Assembly: GCA_003996215.1 (NCBI GenBank)
Contig: QJPP01007241.1
Location: forward strand, 558,001 to 622,000
Length of the DNA: 64,000 bases
Direction of reading: 5' to 3'
From: Jaltomata sinuosa
Taxonomy: Eukaryota; Streptophyta; Magnoliopsida; Solanales; Solanaceae
The notes under the pieces are model-generated. The model made no database searches. It saw nothing but the letters and a program-made list of their open reading frames with translations, and was not told where the DNA came from. Positions 11,896-23,230 of this stretch are shown here, in pieces (position 1 is the first letter of the stretch; each line of letters starts with the position of its first letter). The position numbers and the translations under genes were made by a program.

Positions 11896-13316
11896 TAAAA
11901 CAATTTCATTATATTACATTACTTCAAATCATAAAATCTCTTGTTATTCTATTAAGCCACCAAATACCATTCTATTAAAAAATTATCAAATATATAAATA
12001 TTTAATTATAAACTCAATAATTAAATTTGATGTTAATTTAAAATTCATAAACTTTAAATTCTTATACCGCCTTTAATCGTGGACATTCATTTTCACGGGT
12101 AAAATTAATTTCGTTGTGGACTTTTTACAACTCATGTGCAAGTCACATGTGAATTGTGATTATATGTTAGGTTCAACTATTGTTTGGTCCATTCTGTTAG
12201 TTTAATTATTTCTGTTTAAATTAAATTTTGCAAATTTAGAGTATATAAAATAATCTTTTATGTTCACTTACATTTAAGTAAAAGAAAATAATTCTGTAAT
12301 TTTTTAAAATATTTTCTTTATAGAATACACATGTTGTTTTTACTTTCTCAAATAAAAACAGTTATATAACTAAAATAATATTATAATATATTATAAAATA
12401 AAAAGAATATTGTTCGGGATCATATTTGAAGGTAATGCTAGGTCTATTTCGAACACAAGTGATGGTGTTAGCCTGAAAATTAAACTTTCACTTAAATATA
12501 TAAAAAATATTTTATGAAATTAATTGAGGTGCATAAAAAAATAGCCGAACATCACAATAATGAAAAGAAATGAAAAATAATTAATAAATCAAAATTTTTT
12601 TGGTCCAATAAATGGTTGTTATTTGGATTATTGGATACAAAGGCAGAGTCAAGTAGGATCGATGGAGTTCATTCTAATTTTTTTTTTTGTAAAAAATTAA
12701 CTATTTATATATGATTCAAATTATCTTTATTAATATATGTTGAACTCTTTTCAATCTCTTCTCGTGTTTTCTTTTTTATATTTTAAACTCCTTAGTGAAT
12801 ATTTTGATTCCGTCACTTATCGACTATAGTTAATATTCTGACTAGAGGTAGTTTGGTCAGGATAGATTTTTCTTGATAGGTTCAGCCCATGTGCTTCTTC
12901 CCTTATTTATTATTTTTTGACTTCCATCTAAGATGGCCAACCGGATTGTTTTGTAAATTATCCGTATTCAGCGTAATTGTATGTGTTGATATAACTTTGT
13001 TGAATGTGCATATATAGTAATATAATATAACATTAGTACATATTAAATCAAAATAGTTGCTATAAGTTGTAATTATGGAAATAACAATTACGTTCCGTAA
13101 TTACATTTCAAATTATTAGATTCTCATTTTCTTTTATCACTATGTATTTAAAAGTTCTAGTGGAAAATCTCGTGTGTTTATATATTTAAATATTGTTATT
13201 AAGAATAAATATTATATTCGTAATACTATATAACTAAAGAAAATAATCAAAGAAGTATATTGTAAAAATAGCAAACTGTAATTAACGAAATAAAAGAAAA
13301 ACAATAATCAAATGTT
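11896..13316. other. AT-rich intergenic DNA with a degraded element at 12643-12821
   Basis: No gene is seen. The stretch near 12643-12821 (GGCAGAGTCAAGTAGG to GATTCCGTCACTTATC) resembles a worn copy of the element at 3114-3366. Confidence 0.45.
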
Positions 13317-13517
13317 TTTGGCGTGATTATCGAGCAAACAACAACAACAACAACAACAACATATCCAGTGTATTCCCACAACGTGGGGTCTGGGGAGGGT
13401 AAAGTGTACGCAGTCCGTACCACTACCTCAGAGGTGAGGTAGAGAGGATGTTTCCGATAGACCCCGGCTCAAGACAAAAAAGCAAAAATAATATATTTGG
13501 CGTGATTATCGAGCAAA
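13317..13517 (-). mobile_element. LINE/SINE-type retroposon with 22-bp target duplication
   Basis: The insert (13339-13495) carries the complement of the Solanaceae retroposon tail. Read on the minus strand it runs TTGAGCCGGGGTCTATCGG, a pyrimidine-rich block, GGGGAGGG/CCCCAGACCCC and a (TTG)n end. It is bounded by a perfect 22-bp direct repeat at 13317-13338 and 13496-13517 (TTTGGCGTGATTATCGAG plus four bases), the mark of target-primed reverse transcription. The body is only about 135-155 bp, so it is a short SINE or a strongly 5'-truncated LINE. Confidence 0.82.
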
Positions 13518-14594
13518 GTCACCAGAAAAGCAAAAGTTTGAATTATAACGGTGAGGGTAATATATTTATTGTGATAAAAATCAGATGTCTTACAAATAAG
13601 GAACAATGGTATATTATATTCATGCTAAATCGTTAGTTACATGGTTGAACGGTTGTTGGAGAGAATTTTGAATTCTCCAAAAATAATTATTGATGAAGCT
13701 TTTCGAATTAGGCACTGATTAACTTTATTTTCGGTCTTATATTTTGGAGCTAGATGAGCCTGCAATGTTATTTCAGTTCTTCAATAGATAGGAACAGCCT
13801 TATTGAGTATGCCTTAGTTATGATCGATGTTATTGATGTTGAGCTGAACCTAATTAGACTTTGACTATCACATGTCATTTTCTAATACGTTTAAATATCA
13901 TATCTAAATTTTGACTCATACACAGTACTTACAATTTTATCTTTTGTATTTTTAAAATGATACTCATTTACACGAAACTTTCCAAAGATTCAAAATTCAC
14001 CAAAATAAAATGATAGGGATATAAGTGGCATCATAAATTGTTGACTAAGTGATATCATTTCACGTTTTCTTTGAATTTTTCATTTTAACTTTACTCAATC
14101 AAACAAGTTCGTTCACCTTAAACGTCAAATAAAGGAATTATTTATAACAATTCTATGTTTCAAATAACTATATTTTAACAAAATGAAAAATATTATCTTT
14201 TGTTTTCTTGCAAAGATTATTTTGTTACAGTTATGTTTCTTTTCTTTTTTTCGAAATACTTTAATGTGCTCTTTACGGTATTTTGCTATTACTTTTTCAT
14301 TTTTGTTCTTTTTTTTCCAACTTGGTTTAACTTTTTTCCTTAAGTCGAGGATTTATCGGAAACAATCTCTTAATCTTTCAAAATAAAGGTAAAATTTGCG
14401 CACACTCTACTCTTTCTATATCCCACTTAATTAGTTACACTAAATATATTATAATAATTGTTATTAAGACTTATTTTAGACCATAAGTTTCAAAAATCCC
14501 TTATTTTAGACCATAAGTTTCAAAAATCTTTCTTTCTTAAAGTTTGTGCCAAGTCAGACTATGTCATATAAACTGAAAATAAGAAAGTATAAAA
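13518..14594. other. Intergenic DNA with repeat fragments
   Basis: No gene is recognised. A decayed retroposon tail (GAGGATTTATCGGAAACAATC, about 14345-14430) is present. A 31-bp direct duplication (TTATTTTAGACCATAAG...) lies at about 14470-14530. Confidence 0.45.
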
Positions 14595-14596
14595 TA

Positions 14597-14850
14597 CTCC
14601 CTCCGGACCATTTTATTTGTCGTCCTTACTAAAAATAGATGATCCAAAATAATTATTATTTTAAATTTTTTAGATAAAATTAATTATTTGTTTTCACATT
14701 TACCCTTAGTCATAAATATGAAAATATATTAATATAGCGCAAAAAAAGAACTATTCAATTGAAAAGAGTGATAAATAAAAATAGTTTAGTCAATTTATAC
14801 TTAATTATTATAAATAAAATATGTGACAAGTAAAGTGATTCGGGGGGGAG
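14597..14850. mobile_element. Stowaway-like MITE with TA target duplication
   Basis: The left end CTCCCTCCGGACCATTTT and the right end GTGATTCGGGGGGGAG form the CTCCCTCCG-type inverted ends of Tc1/mariner-derived MITEs. TA flanks the element at 14595-14596 and 14851-14852. The right end was afterwards copied in the tandem duplication at 14804-15030. Confidence 0.65.
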
Positions 14851-15030
14851 TATTCTTAATCCTCATCTCAATATCCTCTCTACAAATCAATACTAAGCCA
14901 AATAAAGGATGCTTTTGATTATTATAAATAAAATATGTGACAAGTAAAGTGATTCGGGGGGAGTATTCTTAATCCTCATCTCAATATCCTCTCTACAAAT
15001 CAATACTAAGCCAAATAAAGGATGCTTTTG
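14804..15030. repeat. Tandem duplication of a 114-bp unit
   Basis: Positions 14804-14917 and 14918-15030 are almost identical. The only difference seen is seven versus six G in the run near 14842 and 14956. The unit holds the right end of a MITE plus the start of the tetraspanin 5' flank. Near identity implies a recent event. Confidence 0.9.
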
Positions 15031-15782
15031 TCAATTCACCATACACTTTGTCTTTGACTTCAGACAACAACCCCCCTCCCCAATCCTACCCCTACCCCAC
15101 CCCCTCTTTCCTTGCTCTTTACAATAATCCCCATCTTCTTGTGCACCTTCTTCATAATCACTCCATCACCCTGCTTTCCTCTATTTCCAAGAACCCAAAA
15201 AAACACTTACGCCAAAAACAAAAAAAAAACCACAAAAAAACTCAAAAAACACTATGAAAAACATCTATTTTTAATAAGAACGATAAATAAAATTGTCCAG
15301 AGAAAACACTAAACAAACAAAGGGTGCTTTTGTCACTTCACTATACACTTTTGTCTTTAACTTAAGACAACAACTCCCCCACCCCACCCTCACCCTACCC
15401 CCACACACCCCACCCCCTCTTTCCTTCCTTTTTACAATAATCCTGGTGAATTAGTAAAATTATCTTTTTATTTATGGCTTTTTAACATGCGTGTAAAGAG
15501 GAAAGTGATCATTTAATATGAAACGAAGAAAATATTATGAAATATCTATTTTTAGTAAAAATGACAAATATTTAGAAACGAAGAGAATAATAAACAAACA
15601 AAGGGTGTTTTTGTCACTTTACTATACACTTTGTCTTTAACTTAAGACAACCCCCTCCCCCCACACACCCCACCCCCTCTTTCCTTCCTCTTTACAATAA
15701 TCCCCATCTCCTTCATAATCACTCCATTACTCTGCTTTCCAAGAACCCCAAAAAAAAAACAAAAAAACAATCCAAAAACACC
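15020..15782 (+). promoter_or_regulatory. Tetraspanin promoter and 5' UTR region, present in three direct copies
   Basis: Three copies of one segment lie in direct order upstream of the start codon: about 15020-15200, 15320-15445 and 15600-15782. Each runs GCTTTTGTCA..TTCAC, TATACACTTT, GTCTTTAACTTAAGACAAC, a C-rich block (CCCCACCCCCTCTTTCCTT) and TTTACAATAATCC. The third copy leads straight into the ATG through a CTTTCCAAGAACCCC and A-rich leader. The spacers contain phrases of the neighbouring Stowaway-like MITE. No clear TATA box was found. The start site is probably inside the CT-rich block nearest the ATG, as is common in plant promoters, but this is inference. Confidence 0.7.
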
Positions 15783-18700
15783 ATGAGAACCAGCAACCAT
15801 TTAATAGGGCTACTAAACTTCTTCACTTTCTTAGCATCAATCCCAATCCTTGGTGGTGGTATCTGGCTAAGCAGCAGAGCAAACAACACAGACTGCTTAA
15901 GATTCCTCCAATGGCCACTAATCATAATTGGTGTATCAATAATGGTTGTTTCATTAGCTGGTTTTGTTGGTTCTTGTTACAGAAACACTTTCTTGATGTA
16001 CCTTTACCTATGGGCAATGTTCTTTATTATTGCAGCATTAGTTGTATTTGTCATTTTTGCATATGCTGTTACTGATAAAGGGTCGGGTCGACCCGTTTTG
16101 AACCGGGTATATTTGGAGTATTACTTGCAGGATTATTCGGGTTGGTTAGAAGAAAAGGTTTCGAGCCAAAGCTACTGGAGAAAGATAAGTTCTTGTATAA
16201 GGGATTCAAATGCTTGTGGGAAGACAAGGAGGAGTTATAATGGAATTCCTGAGAGTGCTGAGATTTATTATTTAAGGAAACTTAGTCTTATTGAGGTATG
16301 TCAATGCCAAAAATCTTGTTTTTTTTTTTCTTTTTTGGTTTTGTGATGATTGTGTTTGGGTCAATTTGCGCATATTTTGATTATATTAGGACAAATATGT
16401 GTAACTTTGGTTACCGATTTAGGCAAATAAGAAGAAATGACTCCTTTTTACCCCTAGAATTTCTCACATTTTTTGCTTTTTTGTAATTCAAACCCACAAT
16501 TTTAGAGAACTTAGTCCTATTGAGGTAAGTCAAGCCAGAACTTTATTTTTTTTTTTTTTTTTTTTGTAAATCAGTTTGCGCATATCTCGACTATATAAGT
16601 AGAAATATGCATAACTTTGCATAACTTTGGTCACCAACTTAGGCAAATAAGAAGAAATGCCTTTTTTTTAACCCCTAGAATCTCCCACTTTTTTCACTTC
16701 CTTATGATTCGAACTCACAATCTTAGAGTTGGAAGAAACCTGAGTAATTCCTCATAGTGTTATTTCTAACGATGGCTTCAAAGTTGGGTCTAAACTCTTT
16801 TTTTTCTTCTTTCTTTTATTATAGTCGTGTATGTAACTATATATTAGCTTGTGTCTATTTCAACTATTTTATCGAATATTGATTACTTAAGCATAGATAT
16901 CACATAATTCTGTCTACTGCACGAAAAAATCATCTAAAAATTAGGCTTAAACTCTTTTAAACTCGTTGAAAAATTGTTTATGTTATGATTTTCTTTCGTG
17001 CTCGGGTTTGAGTTCTTGGAAATAGAGAACAAGTAGGTAGATAGCATTTTACCCTCTGGTGAGTTTATTCAATACAAATTTGAATTAATTGGACCGGTAA
17101 ATTTTAATTTATGAATGTCTAAAGCAATAAAATAGGAGTATCTATTATGAACAACTTTTAGAGGAAACAAAAATCTAATGTGCTATAATATATTAAAAGA
17201 TGATTTTTTTTAAAATTTTTTTTGTGTGAGAATATAATCATTTTTTCCAATTGAAATTATAAGACACTTGTGAGTTGTGGCCAATTTTTTTTTACACCTA
17301 AGTTTTGAAACAGACTTTGAACGTCCTTGGAAGCCAGTATAGATCTGTTTTTACGGAAAATAAACGTTGTGCCACTGCAACAGTACAAGAATGTTTCAGT
17401 TTTCTATGCTTACATTATTCTCTTCGTTTCCGTTTTAATTTATGTGATACTTTTTTATTTTTTTAGTTAGTCTAAAAAAGGACATTTTCCTATATTTGGT
17501 ATTCTCTCTGTTCTAATTTATATGAGTTAGTTTGACTTGGTACGAAATTTAGAAAAAAAAAGAAAGATTTTTGAAATTTGTGGTTTAAAATAAGTTATAA
17601 ATGTTTGTGTGGCTATAAATCATACCACTAAGGGTAAAATAGGCATTTTAAAATTAAATTATTATTAAATATATAAAGGTGTTATTCTTTTGAAATTGAC
17701 TAAAATGGAAAGTGAGTCATATAAATTGGACAAAAGAAGTACTAATAATTTAACTCTTTCATTTAATCCGAGATGATTTATTTTAAATCATATCATTTTA
17801 TAACTACAAGTTTCAAAGACTATTTTTATTTTATACTATGTGAACAATCAAATACCTTCACATAAATTGAGACCAAAAAAAGTATAAATTAGTGATTTAT
17901 GAGTTGCAATCAAGTACACCTTGTTAGTTTCTGCCTAAAGAATGTATTAATATTCAATATTTACATCAATTCATATCAATTTACAATCATCAAAATTTTT
18001 GTATGGCTTATTTTATATTATTAGTTTCAAAATTTTTCATTTCTTTTATACTACGTGAACGATCAAACACCTTTACATAAACTAAGATGAAAGAAATATA
18101 AGTTAGTGTTTTGTGAACTGCAATCAAGTACCCCTAATTAGTTTCCGCCAAAATAATTTATTAATATCCAATATTCACATCAAACTATATCAATAATTCA
18201 ATATGTGAAAATGTGATAAAAGTTCATATACCCCTTAATATAATGATGGGACAATTTACCAATAATATCTCAATTGTCGTTTAATAAAATGACATCTCCT
18301 CCACACTTCAAAAAACTAGACATTTGCTTGCAATAAAGGGATATGTTTGGCCTATATATAATTAATGAATAGAAGAATGGTGACAACTCAAACAATAATT
18401 TTGCTAATAGCCATGCATGTTTTATGTGATATAGAGAGGTTGGCTTCTTTTGGACTATTATTCATATTATCATTTTTTGCTTTAATGCTTTTTATTGAAT
18501 ACCCTTTTAAAATTTCTGGGTTTTTCATTAACACTTGAGAAAAGAAAAACATTTTTTTATATTAAAAAAGAAAAACTTTTTTGCCCCTTTTGCCTTTTGT
18601 TTTGACTAGCTTTGCTGTCCCTTTCTAGTTTCTTCTGTTTCCACTTAGATTTCTTCTTTTTTCTTCCATTTCCTTTTCATTTTCTTTTAACAATAGTGAT

Positions 18701-21559
18701 GTCTTGCACCCAAGGTTGTAACTCAATTGTTGACGAAATGAGTTGAGAATCATAAGGTCTTAGGTTCAAGTATTTTTGGTGGAGGCAAAAATATTACCTA
18801 ATTATTGCTTATATGCTCAAGCGTAGGTTGACAGAGTTACTAGTATCTGTATTGGTGGGAGAGTAGCAGATATCTCATGTAAATTAGTTGAAGTATGCAC
18901 AAACTAGCGCATACACCATGATTATTAATTTTTTTTTGGTAATGTTTGACCTCAGCTTGCGCACACCTTAACTATTTCATCTGATACTTAATTTGTTATT
19001 TTTCACAAGTACATATATTTTATAACTTTACATGTTACACGCTAAGACTATGCACTTTTCTGTTCCACCGGGTATCTGTTACCTCTTCTATCAGTATACA
19101 TACCTCATGACTTTGCACACCAAATTTTAATTAATCAGATGGAAAGAAATCACTTTGACATTTTTTTTCCTCAATTAAAATTTAAATCTTAATTTGTCAT
19201 AATTTTCATCCACTTTATTGATCGCTTGACCATATCATTAAGTGCCCTTTACTTTATTTTTCAGTTTCTTACTAAAATGACCTTTGGTTGCATGTTTGGA
19301 TCATAACATGTTAGGGCATGTTAGAGTGATGGTCAATAACACCTTCCATGCCCAACTCCTTCACTTTCCCCTGACAAAACATGGGTCCTCATTTAATATT
19401 ATCCCATAATGTAATCTCACACCTAAATTTAAATATGCATATAGGAAATTAAATTGGCAGATGGGTAGTCCTTTCATATATGGACCATCCAAGAAAATTA
19501 ATTGCTCCAATCTTTTAACAATGTTTGTGATCACTTATTGGATAAGTTATAAATTCAGGACAAAAAACTTGGTAAGTGGTCGGGCTAAATTATGCAAATT
19601 TGGTTATTTAGAAAAAGAAATGGCCATATGGGTAATTTTTGAAAGTGGTCCTACCCAATTGAACCTTACTAGTATAAGATATATTAGTAATATTGAGATT
19701 ACTAATGCTGAGTTTAGTTATGCTGAAATTATTTTTTATCGATTGTTTGATTTGTTATATTAAATAAATAGTTAGGGTGTACTAGAATAGGGATAGTAGT
19801 GATATGGTGTATTAGAATAAGAATAGTACACCATATTGTAATTTATTATGCATAAGAATAATACTGAATATAGTATATGCTTAATAGTATATTAGTTATA
19901 CATAGATTGAAAACACTACCAAACAAGGGATTAAATAATACCAAATCTAATACATGTATTATTTTCTTTATTACCTCCCACCAAACAACCCCTCAGAGAA
20001 TATCTTCCTGCTGTAACATGGATCAACATGTCAAGAAAAGTATTTGTAGTGCATGATAATTGTTGCAAGTCATACTGTTCTCATAAAGGGATTATTTTTT
20101 TCAGCAAATTTATTGCTTCAATCAATTTTTAGTATTTTATGGTTCAAAAAAGCATCTTTCACTATTAATGTGAATCAAGAAAAGTGTTTACTACTATTTA
20201 GATGATGATGTGAATGAATGATTATACTTGATTGGAAAAGATAGGGGCCAACCATGTTAAGAAAATACTCCAATAATAGGGGCCCAATAATTTACATCTT
20301 AATGGGCAAGTGTGGCCATGTGTGTCTGATATTTCTAGTCCTATTTTTGAACTTTAATAAGTATCTATATTATAAGCATATGTTTAGCTTAGTGGGGCAA
20401 TTAGAATTTTCGTTAAGAAGTTTAAAATATAAAAAAGTAAATACATGAATACAATGAAAAATAGCTTTAATCTTAGATATACAATGTAATTTTTCGCTGA
20501 CCCCTTTGCACCCATGTGGCTCCGCCCCTGGTCTAGTCTACCTCCTCCCCTTTCTTTCTTGAGTTGGACTTGTCTGAACTGGTAATGCTAGGGCAATTTA
20601 TATCCGGTCTCGGGAAGGTACAAGCATTCATTCATGTGGTACAACATGCATAATGCGCGCAGGCAATATGTTTGTTCCACTTGCAAAATATTAGATTGAA
20701 GTACATTCTTCAACAATAGAATTGATGAGTCTCTTAGTTCATATCGTGTGTTGAATTACTACATAAGGTAAAACGATTACTGTTCTCAGAGGCAAACCCA
20801 AAATCTAGAGCCAGTGGATTTTGAATGAGTAGTGTAATCATATTATATGATCCATTGAAAATCTTAATATGTTTGTATATATAGTTCGAGCCTATGTTGC
20901 TCTGACTCTTCACAAATGCCGACTGGTGTATGTCTGATCCTTGGAGGATCAGACCTGTGTGGGCTAGCATCTTTGAAGAGTCCTAGCAACATAGGTTCAT
21001 TTGAACGCCCAAAAATTCGCTCTGAATCTGCCTCTCTAACGCGCTTACTGTTAGAAAAGCAAGAACATAAGCTCTAACAGACATCGCTCCCCTTTCCTGT
21101 AAAGTAGTTACTACCAGGGCCAGAGAAGACACTTTTTGCCCAATAGCTACATAAACACATTATTACATTTTAACCTTGTTGATTGAGAATCGTATCAATT
21201 TCTTTTCAATGTAGTCTGGTTGCTGCAAGCCTCCAACAGAATGTGGCTACGTTTATCAGAACGAGACGGTTTGGATTCCCGGAGGAGGGCTAGTTGGAGC
21301 TGATCCAGATTGTGTTAGATGGAGCAATGATCAAGAACAACTCTGCTACAACTGCGACTCTTGCAAAGCTGGTGTACTTGCTAGCATTAGAAAGAGTTGG
21401 AGAAAGGTGTCTGTCATCAACATTGTCATATTGATCATCCTAGTGATCATGTATATGGTTGCTATCGCGGCGTTTAGGCACAACAAACGGATTGACAACG
21501 ACGAGCCTTACGGGGAAACCAGGATGGAGAAGGCTCAACCTAGCAGGATACACTTCTAA
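15783..21559 (+). CDS. TET3: Tetraspanin, TET3-like (two exons: 15783-16295 and 21215-21559)
   Basis: Tetraspanins are four-pass membrane proteins that organise membrane microdomains; plant members act at the plasma membrane, plasmodesmata and extracellular vesicles. Exon 1 gives 171 residues and ends at GAG|GTATGT. Exon 2 starts after TTCTTTTCAATGTAG and gives 114 more, so the protein is 285 residues with a phase-0 junction. The N-terminus MRTSNHLIGLLNFFTFLAS matches Arabidopsis TET3 as I recall it, and the length agrees. Membrane segments are about residues 8-28, 45-66, 72-96 and 236-258. The large extracellular loop carries the plant GCCKPP signature at 173-178 and further paired cysteines (C181, C204, C215, C218, C221). 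The 4.9-kb intron is full of repeats. I see no damaging change. The ATG follows an A-rich leader and matches the family start. Confidence 0.95.
16277..16735. repeat. Tandem duplication at the tetraspanin exon 1/intron boundary
   Basis: A block of about 225 bp starting at the last codons of exon 1 is repeated inside the intron. The first copy reads ACTTAGTCTTATTGAGGTATG and the second, near 16509, ACTTAGTCCTATTGAGGTAAG. Later landmarks GCAAATAAGAAGAAATG and ACCCCTAGAAT also occur in both. The second copy therefore contains a duplicated donor with the better consensus GAG|GTAAGT. Confidence 0.8.
17497..17750. mobile_element. Stowaway-like MITE relic in the tetraspanin intron
   Basis: The stretch begins TTCTCTCTGTTCTAATTTATA and ends TCATATAAATTGGACAAAAG. 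Its ends and the phrase GTTTGACTTGG belong to the same kind of repeat as the fragment near 14460-14580. It is non-coding and its ends are worn. Confidence 0.4.
17765..18215. repeat. Diverged tandem duplication, unit about 215 bp
   Basis: Landmarks recur with a constant offset of about 215 bp: TTATACTATGTGAAC near 17831 and TTATACTACGTGAAC near 18046, TGCAATCAAGTAC in both, and TTAATATTCAATATT versus TTAATATCCAATATT. The copies differ at many positions, so the event is older than the duplications at 14.8 and 25.1 kb. It lies wholly within the tetraspanin intron. Confidence 0.7.
18715..18925 (+). mobile_element. tRNA-derived SINE in the tetraspanin intron
   Basis: A polymerase III A-box-like region (GTTGTAACTCAATTGTTGACG) and a B-box-like GGTCTTAGGTTCAAGT are followed by the Solanaceae SINE body phrases GACAGAGTTAC and GGTGGGAGAGTAGCAG and by a T-rich 3' end. 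It lies in the same direction as the gene. No target duplication could be settled. Confidence 0.7.
19662..19995. mobile_element. MITE-like repeat in the tetraspanin intron
   Basis: The right end ACCAAACAACCCC and the internal ACTAATGC / GTATATTAGTTATACATAG phrases resemble the element at 5926-6262. The left end is not clear, so the start is approximate. It has no coding capacity. Confidence 0.4.
20888..20997. mobile_element. Short foldback MITE (hairpin) in the tetraspanin intron
   Basis: The two halves, GAGCCTATGTTGCTCTGACTC... and ...GAGTCCTAGCAACATAGGTTC, are inverted repeats over almost the whole 110 bp, so the element can fold into a single hairpin. It is nested in an older repeat (about 20789-21036) with AGAGGC/GCCTCT ends. 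TATGTTGCTCGG-like phrases also occur in the glycosyltransferase intron. Confidence 0.7.
21215..21559 (+). CDS. TET3: Tetraspanin exon 2 (large loop, last membrane segment, tail)
   Basis: This exon encodes the second half of the large extracellular loop from SGCCKPPTEC onward, the last membrane segment (about VSVINIVILIILVIMYMVAI) and a short cytosolic tail ending SRIHF. The acceptor is TTTTCAATGTAG and the stop is TAA at 21557-21559. The CYNCDSCKAGVL block just before the last helix is typical of plant tetraspanins. The reading frame continues exactly from exon 1. Confidence 0.95.
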   Translation, partial: SGCCKPPTECGYVYQNETVWIPGGGLVGADPDCVRWSNDQEQLCYNCDSCKAGVLASIRKSWRKVSVINIVILIILVIMYMVAIAAFRHNKRIDNDEPYGETRMEKAQPSRIHF

Positions 21560-21745
21560 AGAGTCTGTTTGCACACTGCAACAGAGTAAAGTTTGAAATG
21601 TATTTTTGTGTTTGGTAAGTTTAGTAGTCTGTTTTAGAGAAAACAAAATGCTTTGTTTATACTTCTACATGTCATTTTCTTCCCAAGAAAACACAGATTG
21701 TAAATCTTGTATTAATTGTGGTGTATTTTCATTTTAATTAAATTC
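21560..21745 (+). other. Tetraspanin 3' UTR
   Basis: The sequence after the stop is T-rich, with TTGTAAATCTTGTATTAATTG and an AATTAAA-like polyadenylation motif near 21735. The exact cleavage site cannot be read from sequence. Confidence 0.5.
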
Positions 21746-21938
21746 CAAAACTATAGCTGGTTTTGGTTCCTTCCTGGTGCAGCAACCTTGCAATTTGCTA
21801 TGAGATTTGAGTAAATTATTGACTTTAACTTATTCAAAGAGAGCACCAATGCTGAGATTGCAAGGAAAAACAGCTTTTCCTCTCAGTTGTTTAATATAAC
21901 AAGAAATGTTTATATACTCAAGTAATACTCACTCAAGG

Positions 21939-22140
21939 GTGTGACCAAACGGTTAATAAAATAGGTGAAAATCATGAGAGATTAGGGTTCATAAAGACAC
22001 GAGGTGATTGATTTCTTTCTATTGTCTTAAGTCTTGGTAAACAGAGTTATTCAGTACACATGTTGGTATGTAGGAGGTGCCACATATCGTATGAAATAGT
22101 CACATGTGCGCACAAACTGACTCAAACACTATAGTTATGA
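21939..22140 (+). mobile_element. Degenerate tRNA-derived SINE
   Basis: It matches the SINE at 18715 in motif order: GTGTGACCAAACGGTTAATAA, ATCATGAGAGATTAGGGTTC, TTGGTAAACAGAGTTA and TAGGAGGTGCCACATATC. It is more diverged and lies just downstream of the tetraspanin gene. Confidence 0.6.
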
Positions 22141-22740
22141 AAAGGAATTTCCATACTCAAAATAGAAACCTTACATACCGTGATAGATCTACAATGTGCT
22201 AACATTTAAGTTCACGTGAACCTAATAACTTTTGTAAATACACTATACATACATTAAGAAATTCACTAGATATTTATTATTATTATATATTAATTTGAGA
22301 TTGTTGTGAAAACACGTAAACGTCAAATTCTGAATCTATATATGTTCACATATTACAAAAATCATAGTATGTGATCACATGATCTCTGATGTAATATGTT
22401 GAAAGAAATGCCATGGTATGAGGAGTGATGCCCCTGCCTCAGCAGACAACAGACGGGAGACAGGCATCAGGCAGACATAAACAGAATAGCTTATCGATAA
22501 TCGTATACTTTAATTATAGAAAGCATGTTTATGTAGTTGGCATGCTCTTAAGTGCACGTGATGATTCGAAATCTTAGGAAAAAGTTGGATATATATGAAC
22601 TTGTTTATGAAATCATAATAAAACACAAATGATAAAAGATATAGTAGAAGAAATTGTAGTTCACATCAAGTTTGTGCACTAGTAAACTGAATTGACTTTC
22701 TATTTATGAAAAAAATCGATCACTATTTTAAATATAGTAA
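22141..22740. other. Intergenic DNA
   Basis: No gene is recognised. A GC-richer patch (CCCCTGCCTCAGCAGACAAC near 22430) stands out from the AT-rich flanks without a known identity. Confidence 0.4.
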
Positions 22741-23230
22741 GGCGGAGAACTGTTATTCAGTGGAGCATCAGATTGCGGAGGTTGTTCTCCTCATTGAAGT
22801 CAGGATGTGAGACTAAGCCTTCCGAATGAGAGAGAAGAAAAATGCTTGATTCTCCGGTATTGGTACTTTTTTTTATTAATGGAAGACCCCTCTTGCTATA
22901 CATCTCGGTCACGAAAAAATCCAGGAGATGCGTCTTAGGCCAGCATGATGAAAGTGGAAGAAAGGAAAGATTAAGAAACAGTTGCGAGAGCTTTTTAGGA
23001 AGCAACTGCAAGACTTTTTAGAGGTTGCCTGCTTGAGCTACTTGCAAACAGCCTGCTTGATTGTAAGCATAAGGAAAATACTACAAATTTTTTTAGGAAG
23101 TTGTTTGCAAGCCGCCTGCTTGAACTACTTATAATTTGTCTGCTTGAGCTATTTGCAAAATGTCCGCTTGATTTCAGGCTTATCCAGAAAACTGTGTAAT
23201 GGACATCAATAATACGGTGTAGCTATAACA
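22741..23230 (-). repeat. LTR-like repeat with CTGCTTGA motifs
   Basis: The phrases CCTGCTTGAGCTACTTGCAA, GCCTGCTTGATTGTAAGC, CGCCTGCTTGAACTACTT and GTCTGCTTGAGCTATTTGC are repeated within about 150 bp. The complement (CAAGTAGCTCAAGCAGG) resembles copia-type LTRs known to me. Ends and a target duplication were not found, so this may be a fragment. Confidence 0.35.

Noticed and set aside
15048..15312. Two overlapping short frames upstream of the tetraspanin
   Set aside because: They fall in the C-rich repeated promoter/leader segments and look like chance frames.
22757..23011. An 84-codon minus-strand frame
   Set aside because: It lies in an LTR-like repeat with CTGCTTGA motifs and has no recognisable domain.
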